This document shows, in pieces, positions 18,901-27,021 of a DNA stretch of 64,000 bases (positions are counted from its first letter, which is position 1; every line of letters starts with the position of its first letter). Where the stretch lies: assembly GCF_021300775.1 (NCBI RefSeq), contig NZ_JAJTJP010000003.1, positions 1-64,000 of the forward strand. Direction: 5' to 3'. The stretch comes from Parvimonas micra (GTDB lineage: Bacteria > Bacillota > Clostridia > Tissierellales > Peptoniphilaceae). Under the pieces are notes generated by a model. The model was not told where the DNA came from and did no database searches. It saw nothing but the letters and a program-made list of their open reading frames with translations. Position numbers and translations under genes: made by a program.

Positions 18901-19706
18901 GTCTTTAAACTTCCCTTTACAACAGATAAAGCATCCAACAAAGTATTATAGATATTTAAATATTTTTCAAGTTCAGGATAATTTTCAATTCTTTTCAAAT
19001 TATTTTTAATACTAAGTTCAAAAAATTCCAAATCCATATCTACATATTTTACAATATCCAAGATGTAATTTTCTAAATAAAAATTATCATCCTTTGTACT
19101 CGTATTAAAAAATTCTGCCTTTTCATTTAGCCAAATATCTGGAAAAGGATGAGAATTCACAAAATTATTTACATTTAATAAAAGTTGCAAAAGTCCTTCA
19201 TCCGTATTTTTCTTAACATACCAATCAACTAATCTTAAAAAATTTTCATCATTATTTTCATAAAGCTCTTCAAATAGTTCTTGCATAACTTCTTTTGATA
19301 AAACTTCATTTTCACTAGGATCTATTACTTTTATATTGTTATCCAAATTTACCAAATGAGCATAAGATTTCAAAACATCCTTACAAAAAGAGTCAATAGT
19401 TGTGATGTCAGCACCACTAAGGAGCATTAATTGTTTTTGAAGATGTTCATTTTCTGGATTTTCTTCAAGTTTCTTTTCAATAGCCTTACTTACTCTTTCT
19501 CTCATTTCAGATGCTGCCAATTTTGTAAAAGTTACAACAAGTAATTTATTTATATCTATAGGATTTTTTTCATCTAAAATAAGCTCTATAATTCTTTCAA
19601 TAAGTACAGCCGTTTTTCCAGAACCTGCTGCAGCGGATACAAGTAAATTAGTATTCCTACTATCTATTACTTGTTTTTGCTCTTTAGTCCACTTTACTTC
19701 ACTCAC
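15921..19706 (-). CDS. addA: ATP-dependent helicase/nuclease subunit A
   Basis: A 1261-residue UvrD-family helicase with a C-terminal PD-(D/E)XK nuclease; with AddB it processes double-strand ends for RecA. Visible motifs: Walker A (SAAAGSGKTAVLIERI, about 24-39), Walker B-like VFIDEYQDSN, helicase motif KSGLEFPIVF and VAMTRAKEKL, and the nuclease core IILLDYKTDYV near residue 1215. Length is typical of Firmicutes AddA. The start is GTG overlapping the addB stop (TAGTG), with GAGGTGAG upstream, so the two are translated together. Both nuclease and helicase motifs are intact. Confidence 0.96.
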   Translation of the reverse strand: MSEVKWTKEQKQVIDSRNTNLLVSAAAGSGKTAVLIERIIELILDEKNPIDINKLLVVTFTKLAASEMRERVSKAIEKKLEENPENEHLQKQLMLLSGADITTIDSFCKDVLKSYAHLVNLDNNIKVIDPSENEVLSKEVMQELFEELYENNDENFLRLVDWYVKKNTDEGLLQLLLNVNNFVNSHPFPDIWLNEKAEFFNTSTKDDNFYLENYILDIVKYVDMDLEFFELSIKNNLKRIENYPELEKYLNIYNTLLDALSVVKGSLKTFLKDNTKFDEFKKLSYEFLHSDFGSFRISKCDEEVKEIYNKVKKEIDSLKDGIKESLGALNLDLENIKIESDLIYPYVRAISDIVIKYKEKFWERKQKFNYVDFSDIEHLALEILVDIYEDGNIKPSKTALEYQEKYAEVFIDEYQDSNLVQEILLSAVAKENNRFMVGDVKQSIYRFRQADPSIFMEKYENYYRVEDDIDSFNRKIMLYANFRSRKEILEGTNLIFSKIMKKETGELDYTVDERLNPMASFKESDENVGGAVEILLVDEKSDDEDEDEIILTDEYSEDFEEMKSFRLEYIKIANTIYNMMNNKENPFKVYDKNFDDYRKVDYKDIVILMRSPSSNTKILEEVFLEYNIPIYAESTGGYFDTFEVDTIINLLKIIDNPMQDIPLLSVMYSPIYNFTPTELSQIRLVDRELKFYELLTKILDDENIEIRASIREKISKFISDLKLFIEKKTLVSADELIWFLYKYTGYYNYVGLLDMGDQRKTNLMLLFEKAKNYEKNSYKGLFNFVNYIQKISLKSDISEAKLISEDANVVKIMSIHKSKGLEFPIVFLANTNKKFNFRADDSNLVLHQKLGFGPVVYDMDKKTSFNSIMKKKIEKFKKNEQIAEEMRLLYVAMTRAKEKLIITGRVKDYENLKEEISTGIDERGNISNYKILKINNYLDWILSSIDNLTVYGKSLNCLGREENFLGNEDLKFQLNVNTKTEEFIEYQRIKEEIKTNEIISEEDDIEVKQEMRTVKEFLEDRFNIEYVYKNVLNKPSSITVSEIKKMIQEEDEEKHQKYYKENFVLKTPSFIHQGEEKVGFNSAEKGTIFHLAMQLLDFSKFDTEDVSKIREEVKLQINSFVEKNIMSLDEAETININWIVKFIQSDIFKEIYIANKSEKLFKEKAIDYNIKLKNLFRDENISEDEKIMVVGIIDLFFENENGEIILLDYKTDYVTKENLEEVKERYKVQLDLYKSAIEDISGKKVAKKGLYLFGINEFVEI

Positions 19707-22700
19707 TATTTCTCACCTCTTTTCTCTTTATTTTTTAATTCCATTTTTTCAAATACTTCATTTGGTTTGTCTTTTGTTACTAAATTCTTAATATTATTAT
19801 ATTTATTATGTTTTACATCAAATCTACAAATGGATTTATATTTACAATAATCACAAGGCTTTTTATCCTTATACCTGAAAGGTTTTATATCAATATTTCC
19901 ATCATAGATTTCTTCACAAATATCCTTAGTCTTATTTAAAACAAATTCATTTACTATTTCAAATTCATCAGTTGTCAATCCTAAAGTACCTGCTCCAATT
20001 TCTTGACCTTTTGATTTCAATTTGATAGGAAGTATCTCAGAAGTTAATCTATTTTCTTCTAAAGTTTTATCTAGATTCTTTAAAAGTTCCATATCCTTGA
20101 TAACAAAACCGGTAAGCTTATTTTTCTTAAGTTTTTCACTATAAAAGCTATCATCAGTCATATCAAGCATTTTTGAATATGTTTCAAAACCAACTAAATT
20201 TGTAGTAAAATCACTATAAAATAATCCTGCAGGTTTATATCTATCTTTATTTGAAGATAAAATTGCATTCATATATACAAAAAGTTGAAGTTGAAGCCCA
20301 GCATAAACTTGATTCAAGTCAATATCTCTTTTTGAAGACTTGTAATCAATAATTCTTAAAAAGTCTGAATTTTCACCTTTAAAAACGTCAATTCTATCAA
20401 TCTTCCCAACTAATTTAATCTCTTTTCCATTCTTTAAAGTATATGAGATTGGCTTGATAGACTCATCTCCAAATTCCGTTTCAAAACCAGTAGGAATAAA
20501 ATTACCACGTCTTACTTGTTCAGCCATAATTTCTATACTTTCAACAATATTTTTATGAGTAATACTTGAAAAATATTTATATTTTGGAGAGCTTTCAAGA
20601 ATAAAATTAGATTTTTCAGCCATTTTTGCCGTTAATTTTTCTACTTCCCTTTGAATAAATTCTCTATCAATTGTATTCCAATCAATGTTATTTTCGTAAA
20701 CATCTTTAAAAAAGTCGTCAAAAATCTTATGGCAATAAGTTCCGTAATCTGCAGGAGAAAAGTCATAGACTTCTCTTTCCTTTGCTCTAAGTCCATAATT
20801 TATAAAATATGAAAAAGGACAACGCACAAAGTTTTCTAATTTTGAAATACTTACATTCCCACTTTCATAAAGGAATGATGTATAATCTTTGATATTTTCT
20901 GTTTCTTTTTTGTAGTTTAGTTTATCCTTTAAAATTTCAATCTTATATTTATAATCATCATCTTCCATCAAAAAATCTATGATTTCTTTAAAATTATATT
21001 TATCATTTTCACTCATTTTATTTGAATTTAAAGCATCTATATTGGATACTAAAATTTGGTATAACCTCTCTTTAGAGAAAGTTTCAAAAATATCCATAAT
21101 AGTAAAATTTTTAAAGAAATCTATACTTTCAATTTCTAAATTCTTAAAAAGAAATAGCATCTTTTTAACAAATCTAGAAACTAAAAGACTCTTTCCTTCC
21201 AAATCAGAAACAGGATAAGTTATATACAATTTTTCTTTGGCAATACTAAAAGTCTTATAACTTAAAAATTGCTCATCAGTAGTTTTAATTAAATTATTAT
21301 TTGAAAAATTTAATCCTAAAGTTTTTAAATTTTCTTTTTCATTTTCACTAATTAAATCATTATCAACAATGTTTTTTGGAAAATTCCCATCGTTAACACC
21401 CAATACAAAAGCTATTTTTGTAAAAGGCTTTTTCATTCTGTCAACTGTTGTAATAAAGATTTCATCTTTTGAAGGTGGTACAATTCCAAGTTCAATATTT
21501 TCAATTTCAGTTTTAATTAAATTTAAAAATTTAGAGTAGGAAATTTTATCATCTCCCATAAATTCAACTAACTCATCTAATATCCCAATGAAACTTCCCC
21601 ACACTTGAGAATACTCTTTTGCCTTATACAAATTACCTTCATTTTGAAAATCTGTTACAAATTCATTTATTCTATCAAAAAGACCAATTTCCAAAGTGAA
21701 CTCATATAAGTATTTACAAATATCTTTTACTGTATTTCTACCTTTTAACTTTTCATGTAAATTTTTTATCGGTACTACCACTAAATTTTTAATCTCATTT
21801 ATCTTTTCAAGTTTTTCATCGTCACTTTCTTCTTCAACACTATGAACGATTGACTTGCTCCACAATTCGTCAAACCAACGATTACCTTTTATATCATTAG
21901 CAATTACATAGTTTTCTAGAAGAAAAATATCTTCATTTGAAATTCCAGTTAGACCACTTTTTAAATATCTAAAAACAGAATCATAGGAATAATTTTTATC
22001 CTTCATATCTAAAATAGATAGTATTAGAATAATAATTGGATTTTCCATAATTGAAATTTTTTCGTCTAAGAAATAATCAATTTTATAGTCATCAAAAACT
22101 CTTTCAATAATATAAGAATATTCTTCTAAACTTCTCATACAAAGAGTTATATCATTATATCTATATTTTTTTGTCTTAACTAATTTTGAAATTTCTTCTG
22201 CAATAAAAGAAACTTCATCATAAATATTTTTAAACTTTATAATTCTAATATTTTCAGAATCTTTATAATATGGTTTTGCAGAAAAATCCCCTACACTTTT
22301 TTCTAAGAAGGATAAATCATCAGAATTATAATAGCTTTCATTTGAAAGTGAAACATTTCCAAGTAATGGAATACTATGCTTCTCACATATATTTTTAATA
22401 TTCAAAATTGTAGAATTACTTCTAGCGAACATATTCATTTTTGAATGTAAATTTTTAAAATCAGTTAAAAGAGAAAAATAAATATTTTTTGAAAAATAGA
22501 TTAACTTTTCAATTACCAAGTATTGAGCAGGAGTAAAGTCCATATATTCGTCAACGAAAATAGTTGCTCCTTTAATACTTTCAAAATCATCAAGTTTTTG
22601 GGCAAAAATGTTCAAAGTATCTTCTGTATCAGAGTATTTTTTATCAATTAAATTTTCATAAGACTTATAAATATTATATAAATCTTGCATTTTAAATTTT

Positions 22701-23164
22701 AAAGACTCGTTTTTAACATTCTCTGTAAGTGAAAAAACATCCATAACCGAAAAATCATTTTGCTTAAACTCTATTATCATATCCATAATATTGTTTACAA
22801 AACCCATTTTAAAATCATTAGATTTAAAAGTAATCAAATCTTTTGAAACCAAGTCCATTGCTTTAAAAGTTAAAAGACTTCTAGCACTTGTCGTAAGTCT
22901 TCTCTCCTTAAGTCCTCCTACATTGGTAAAGACAATTTTACTTAAAGTTGAAAAACTTACAACTCTAATTCTAAAATTAGGATCAATATTTTTTTCATTT
23001 TCAAGCTTTTCACTTAATCTTTTTTCCATTTCATATGTAAATTTTTCCGGAACTAAAATATAAATAGGTTTTTTATCTTCTCTTTTAGCCTCTTCAAAAC
23101 AAAGCTCTAAAATCTTATCAGTCCTATCTGCTCCAAATCTTCCTGTTATAAATCCAACTGCCAC
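19706..23164 (-). CDS. addB: ATP-dependent helicase/nuclease subunit B
   Basis: A 1152-residue partner of AddA. The C-terminal nuclease is present (LVGKIDRIDV and IDYKSSKRDI) and is bracketed by the cysteines that hold the 4Fe-4S cluster: one in FVRCPFSYF (about residue 780) and three in CDYCKYKSIC (about residue 1100). The N-terminal Walker A region reads GRFGADRTDK, where the family norm is GRxGxGKT, so the lysine is missing. Start is GTG (MAVGFITGRFG) with AAAGAGGT upstream; a TTG six codons earlier lies inside the ribosome site. Its promoter and first ~50 codons are duplicated at 24936-25142. Confidence 0.94.
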   Translation of the reverse strand: MAVGFITGRFGADRTDKILELCFEEAKREDKKPIYILVPEKFTYEMEKRLSEKLENEKNIDPNFRIRVVSFSTLSKIVFTNVGGLKERRLTTSARSLLTFKAMDLVSKDLITFKSNDFKMGFVNNIMDMIIEFKQNDFSVMDVFSLTENVKNESLKFKMQDLYNIYKSYENLIDKKYSDTEDTLNIFAQKLDDFESIKGATIFVDEYMDFTPAQYLVIEKLIYFSKNIYFSLLTDFKNLHSKMNMFARSNSTILNIKNICEKHSIPLLGNVSLSNESYYNSDDLSFLEKSVGDFSAKPYYKDSENIRIIKFKNIYDEVSFIAEEISKLVKTKKYRYNDITLCMRSLEEYSYIIERVFDDYKIDYFLDEKISIMENPIIILILSILDMKDKNYSYDSVFRYLKSGLTGISNEDIFLLENYVIANDIKGNRWFDELWSKSIVHSVEEESDDEKLEKINEIKNLVVVPIKNLHEKLKGRNTVKDICKYLYEFTLEIGLFDRINEFVTDFQNEGNLYKAKEYSQVWGSFIGILDELVEFMGDDKISYSKFLNLIKTEIENIELGIVPPSKDEIFITTVDRMKKPFTKIAFVLGVNDGNFPKNIVDNDLISENEKENLKTLGLNFSNNNLIKTTDEQFLSYKTFSIAKEKLYITYPVSDLEGKSLLVSRFVKKMLFLFKNLEIESIDFFKNFTIMDIFETFSKERLYQILVSNIDALNSNKMSENDKYNFKEIIDFLMEDDDYKYKIEILKDKLNYKKETENIKDYTSFLYESGNVSISKLENFVRCPFSYFINYGLRAKEREVYDFSPADYGTYCHKIFDDFFKDVYENNIDWNTIDREFIQREVEKLTAKMAEKSNFILESSPKYKYFSSITHKNIVESIEIMAEQVRRGNFIPTGFETEFGDESIKPISYTLKNGKEIKLVGKIDRIDVFKGENSDFLRIIDYKSSKRDIDLNQVYAGLQLQLFVYMNAILSSNKDRYKPAGLFYSDFTTNLVGFETYSKMLDMTDDSFYSEKLKKNKLTGFVIKDMELLKNLDKTLEENRLTSEILPIKLKSKGQEIGAGTLGLTTDEFEIVNEFVLNKTKDICEEIYDGNIDIKPFRYKDKKPCDYCKYKSICRFDVKHNKYNNIKNLVTKDKPNEVFEKMELKNKEKRGEK

Positions 23165-23225
23165 AATAATTACCTCTTTCAATCTGATATGATTATTTTA
23201 TCATATTTTGATATAACAAAAAAGA
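23019..23225 (-). repeat. Direct repeat, original copy: addB promoter and 5' end
   Basis: About 205 bases covering the addB promoter, ribosome site and first ~45 codons. It is repeated 1917 bases away at 24936-25142 in the same orientation with about eight substitutions and no gaps in my hand alignment (about 96% identity). The similarity stops sharply at both ends. Confidence 0.93.
23195..23203 (-). promoter_or_regulatory. Extended -10 of the addBA promoter
   Basis: Minus strand TGA followed by TAAAAT, an extended -10; the -35 position is a T-run from the preceding terminator and is not consensus. The same element is present in the duplicated copy at 25112-25120. Confidence 0.5.
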
Positions 23226-23290
23226 GTTCCAGAAGTATTGCTTACTTTTCTTATATCCTAGATTTTATGTGCAATACATTAAGTAACTCT
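23217..23290 (-). terminator. Terminator of the lone ABC exporter gene
   Basis: Outer stem AGAGTT / AACTCT (23223-23228 with 23285-23290) and inner 7-bp stem GTATTGC / GCAATAC (23235-23241 with 23271-23277), then TTTTTT on the minus strand. Bases 23291-23362 hold nothing else recognised. Confidence 0.7.
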
Positions 23291-23362
23291 ATTTTTTACA
23301 TCATATTTAATAATTTTAATAAGTATAAACTTCAAAATTCTTAATTCATAACAGACTAATAG

Positions 23363-24919
23363 TTATATTTTAATAATTTTATCAAATTTATCCAAATAAT
23401 TTTTATCCCAATTATGAGTTATAACGATTACTATTTTATTTTCAATACTAAAAATCAACTCGTTTATCATCTTGGAATTAATAGGGTCAACAACAGAAGT
23501 TGGTTCATCATAAATAACAACGTTAAATTTTCTTATTAATGTACGTGCAATAGCAATTCTACTTGCCTCTCCACCAGATACATTATCATTATTAATTATT
23601 TTTTTAGAAAGAGATGTTAAATTTAAAGTTTTTATTAAATATTCCATATACTTTTCATCATATTCTTGAAACATAGAGATATTTTCTTCTAAAGTTGAAG
23701 TATATATAAATGGTTTTTGAGGAGCATATGCAATATTTTTATACACTTCATTATAAGATATGTCCTTTAATTCTATCCCACCAATAAGTATATGACCATT
23801 GTAATTGACTAATTGCATCAAAATTTTACACAATGTACTTTTTCCACTACCACTTTCTCCAACAATTGCAATTTTTTCTCCTTTATTCATTTCTACATTA
23901 AAACTATTTAGTATTCTTTTATTCATTTCTACACTTACATTTTCGAATTTTATAGTACCAAATGGAATATTTTTCATTTTTATATCTTTTGAATTAAAAT
24001 TTAATATATTATTTATATCTTCAAATATATACTTTACACCTTTAATAATTATAACTTTAGAATGTAATAAATTCAAAGATGGAAATATATAATTTAAAAT
24101 TTGAGTACTCATCACAATACCACCAACTGATATTTCTCCTATAGCTACAAAAAAAGCTGCTACTAACATACAAAATATTTGTGTACTCATTCCTAAAAAT
24201 TTTATAATAGCAATAATACTCTGATCATTATTGATTGTACAATATCTAGAATGTTCAAAATCCTCTTCTATTTTCATAATGTTATTAAAAAATTTATATT
24301 CTGATAAATTTATTCTAATTCCATCTAATCCTTTGATTACTTCTGAACAAAATAGCACTTGCTTTTGTGAATTATCAACATATTGTTTTTTTCTAATTCC
24401 TACTCTTTTTTTAAAAATAGGTACAACAAGTATATGAATAACAGAAATCAAAGACATAATTATAAATAATTTATAATTATAAAATAATAATACTATAGAA
24501 CCTAATAATATTTTTATTGAATATCCTAAAATGAGAACTATATTTTCAAAATAATCACTTCTCAATATGTTTAGTTCATTTAAAATTAAATTTATATATT
24601 TTGAAGATGAATATTTGAGTAGATTTTCATTATTAGCATTAAATATGCTATCATATATATCTCTCTTTAAACATATAATAATATGTTCTAAATATTTGTT
24701 TCTAACACGACACTCAAAAACGTCGATAATACATATAAATAACAATACGATAATACAAAAAATTCCATATTTAAACAAATCATATATGTTAAAGTTCATA
24801 GCACTATTAACAAAATTTCCCATGCAAAATGATAATAAAATACCACTAATAGCTGAAGACAAATAAAATAAAAACAAAATTATCAATCTAAATCTATTTT
24901 TAAAAATATATCTTATCAT
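23363..24919 (-). CDS. ABC exporter, single half-transporter
   Basis: A 518-residue protein with about six membrane helices (1-290) and an ATPase domain with Walker A (GESGSGKST), Q-loop (APQKPFIY), signature VSGGEASRIAIAR, Walker B (VVIYDEPTSVVD) and histidine loop (VITHNWD). It ends shortly after the histidine loop, shorter than most exporters. It has no partner gene, so it probably works as a homodimer or with another half. It lies between the two copies of the addB 5' region, and its ATG immediately follows the TAA of the addB fragment (TAAATG), with AAGGAG six bases before. It is therefore likely transcribed from the duplicated addB promoter. Substrate unknown. Confidence 0.85.
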   Translation of the reverse strand: MIRYIFKNRFRLIILFLFYLSSAISGILLSFCMGNFVNSAMNFNIYDLFKYGIFCIIVLLFICIIDVFECRVRNKYLEHIIICLKRDIYDSIFNANNENLLKYSSSKYINLILNELNILRSDYFENIVLILGYSIKILLGSIVLLFYNYKLFIIMSLISVIHILVVPIFKKRVGIRKKQYVDNSQKQVLFCSEVIKGLDGIRINLSEYKFFNNIMKIEEDFEHSRYCTINNDQSIIAIIKFLGMSTQIFCMLVAAFFVAIGEISVGGIVMSTQILNYIFPSLNLLHSKVIIIKGVKYIFEDINNILNFNSKDIKMKNIPFGTIKFENVSVEMNKRILNSFNVEMNKGEKIAIVGESGSGKSTLCKILMQLVNYNGHILIGGIELKDISYNEVYKNIAYAPQKPFIYTSTLEENISMFQEYDEKYMEYLIKTLNLTSLSKKIINNDNVSGGEASRIAIARTLIRKFNVVIYDEPTSVVDPINSKMINELIFSIENKIVIVITHNWDKNYLDKFDKIIKI

Positions 24920-25081
24920 TTAATTCTCCTTAAAACTTTTTTCCATTTCATATGTAAATTTTCCCGGAACTAAAATATAAATAGGCTTTTTGTCTTCTCT
25001 TTTAGCCTCTTCAAAACAAAGTTCTAAAATCTTATCAGTCCTATCTGCTCCAAATCTTCCTGTTATAAATCCTACTGCCAC
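24920..25081 (-). pseudogene. addB 5' fragment (53 codons) fused upstream of an ABC exporter gene
   Basis: From the GTG at 25081 the reading frame repeats the AddB N-terminus (MAVGFITGRFGADRTDK...) for about 47 codons with one visible change (VPEKFTYEM becomes VPGKFTYEM), then diverges to KSFKEN and stops at 24920-24922. The stop is immediately followed by the ATG of the ABC gene. The fragment keeps the addB ribosome site, so it may still be translated as a 53-residue leader. It cannot have AddB activity. Confidence 0.88.
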
Positions 25082-25142
25082 AATAATTACCTCTTTCAAT
25101 CTGATATGATTATTTTATCATATTTCGAAACAACAAAAAAGA
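24936..25142 (-). repeat. Direct repeat, second copy: addB promoter and 5' end
   Basis: Second copy of the 23019-23225 segment, at a constant offset of 1917 bases. Differences cluster in the promoter region (TTTTGATATAAC becomes TTTCGAAACAAC) and a few coding positions. On its right it abuts the terminator of the next ABC gene. Confidence 0.93.
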
Positions 25143-25177
25143 TAGTATGTCAAAATAAAAAATTTTGCCACACTATC
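25135..25177 (-). terminator. Terminator of the heterodimeric ABC exporter genes
   Basis: A 16-bp stem (25141-25156 with 25162-25177) containing one mismatch and one G.T pair, loop of five, followed on the minus strand by TTTTTTGTTG. The T-run is also the upstream edge of the duplicated addB promoter. Confidence 0.88.
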
Positions 25178-25188
25178 TTCATATATTT

Positions 25189-27021
25189 TTAATCCAGTTC
25201 AAATTTTCCTGTATATAATTGATAATATCTTCCTTGTTTTTCAATCAATTCATCATGAGTTCCCATTTCTAAAATTTCTCCATTATCCAGAACGATTATT
25301 CTATCAGAGTTTGAAATTGTAGAAAGTCTATGAGCAATTATAAATACAGTTCTACCTTCCATTAAAACATACATAGCTTTTTGAACGACATTTTCTGTTT
25401 TTGTATCTATTGAAGAAGTAGCCTCATCAAGAATAAGAACAGGTTTGTTTTCAAGTAATGCTCTTGAAATTCCAAGTAGCTGTCTTTGACCTTGAGATAA
25501 ATTTTCTCCTCCACTTCTTAAGACAGTATCATATTGTTCAGGAAGTTTTTCAATAAATTCATGAGCACCTGTTTTTTTACAAGCTTCGATACATTCTTCT
25601 CTTGTAGCATCTAAATGCCCATATCTTAAATTTTCTAAAACTGTTCCAGTAAATAGATTTGTTTCTTGTAAAACAACACCTACATTTTTTCTAAGGTCAG
25701 ATTTTTTTATAGAATTTACATTTATTCCATCAAATAAAATCTCTCCGCTATTTACATCATAAAATCTATTTATAAGGTTGGCAATTGTAGTTTTACCACT
25801 ACCAGTAGCACCAACAAGTGCAATTTTTTCGCCTTGTTTTGCAGTTATACTGATATTTTTTAAAACTGTTTTTTCTTTATTATATCCGAAAACAATGTTT
25901 TTTATATCAATATTTCCTAGAACTTCTGTTTTTTCTCCGTTTTCTTTTACAAATTCATATTTATCATTTTCATTTGATATTGAGACTTTGCCTTCATCCA
26001 CTTCCGGTTCTTGGTCAATAAGAGCAAAAACTCTTTCAACACCTGCTAAACCCATTATGATTGAATTTAGTTGCATTGAAACTTGGTTGATATTTCCTGA
26101 AAACTGCTTTGTCATATTTAAAAATGGAACTACTATACTTATGCTTATTGCCATACCTGAAAGACTTAAATTATATACATTAAAGTAAATTAAAAGTCCT
26201 CCAACAATTGCAACAACAACATATAGAATATTTCCTATATTATTTAAAATTGGTCCAAGTATATTAGCATATGAGTTAGCTTTTTGAGAATCGTCAAATA
26301 ATTTATCATTTACTTCATTAAATTTTTTCATTGACTCATCTTCATAATTAAAAACTTTTACAACTTTTTGTCCGTAAATCATTTCTTCTAAATAACCTTC
26401 AGTTTTACCCAATGATTTTTGTTGCTCAATGAAGTATTTTCTTGAATGTTTACCAACATATTTTGTTACAAGATACATGGCAATAACACCTAATAAAACT
26501 GTTAAAGTCATCCAAAAACTAAAATATAACATTATTGCAAAAACTGTAACAACAACCACTAATGATGATAAAACATTTGGTAAACTTTGTGAAATCATCT
26601 GTCTTAAAGCATCAACATCATTTGTATAATAACTCATTATATCTCCATGACCTTCAGTATCAAAATACTTCAAAGGAAGAGTCTGCATTTTTACAAACAT
26701 CTTTTTTCTCATTTGATATAAAGTCCCTTGTGTGATAGTAGCCATTGCAAGACTATATATAGCTGTTAATATCAGTGAAAGGATATCAACTCCAACTAGT
26801 ATTAAAATTAATCCCATCATTTGTTTTGAAAAAACAGACCATGAAACTGAAGGATCTCTAGCTTCAAGTAAACTAACGATTTTTTGAATAAATAAACTTG
26901 GAATTGAACTAATACCAGCGGTAACGACTATTCCTACTAAAACTAAAGGAAATAATACTGGAAAAGCTGTAAATACTTCTTTCATTACTCTGAATAAAGT
27001 TGATTTTTTACTATTTTTCAT
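25189..27021 (-). CDS. ABC exporter subunit with canonical catalytic site (heterodimer partner B)
   Basis: A 610-residue multidrug-type half-transporter: six membrane helices in about 1-330, then Walker A (GATGSGKTT), signature LSQGQRQLL, Walker B with the catalytic glutamate (LILDEATSSID) and the histidine switch (IIAHRLSTI). The signature is degenerate (LSQGQ instead of LSGGQ), which fits a heterodimer where this protein contributes its Walker site to the working ATP site. It overlaps the preceding partner gene by 11 bases and has GGAGGGG upstream. Exporters of this pair type are often multidrug or lipid exporters; substrate not determined. Confidence 0.9.
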   Translation of the reverse strand: MKNSKKSTLFRVMKEVFTAFPVLFPLVLVGIVVTAGISSIPSLFIQKIVSLLEARDPSVSWSVFSKQMMGLILILVGVDILSLILTAIYSLAMATITQGTLYQMRKKMFVKMQTLPLKYFDTEGHGDIMSYYTNDVDALRQMISQSLPNVLSSLVVVVTVFAIMLYFSFWMTLTVLLGVIAMYLVTKYVGKHSRKYFIEQQKSLGKTEGYLEEMIYGQKVVKVFNYEDESMKKFNEVNDKLFDDSQKANSYANILGPILNNIGNILYVVVAIVGGLLIYFNVYNLSLSGMAISISIVVPFLNMTKQFSGNINQVSMQLNSIIMGLAGVERVFALIDQEPEVDEGKVSISNENDKYEFVKENGEKTEVLGNIDIKNIVFGYNKEKTVLKNISITAKQGEKIALVGATGSGKTTIANLINRFYDVNSGEILFDGINVNSIKKSDLRKNVGVVLQETNLFTGTVLENLRYGHLDATREECIEACKKTGAHEFIEKLPEQYDTVLRSGGENLSQGQRQLLGISRALLENKPVLILDEATSSIDTKTENVVQKAMYVLMEGRTVFIIAHRLSTISNSDRIIVLDNGEILEMGTHDELIEKQGRYYQLYTGKFELD

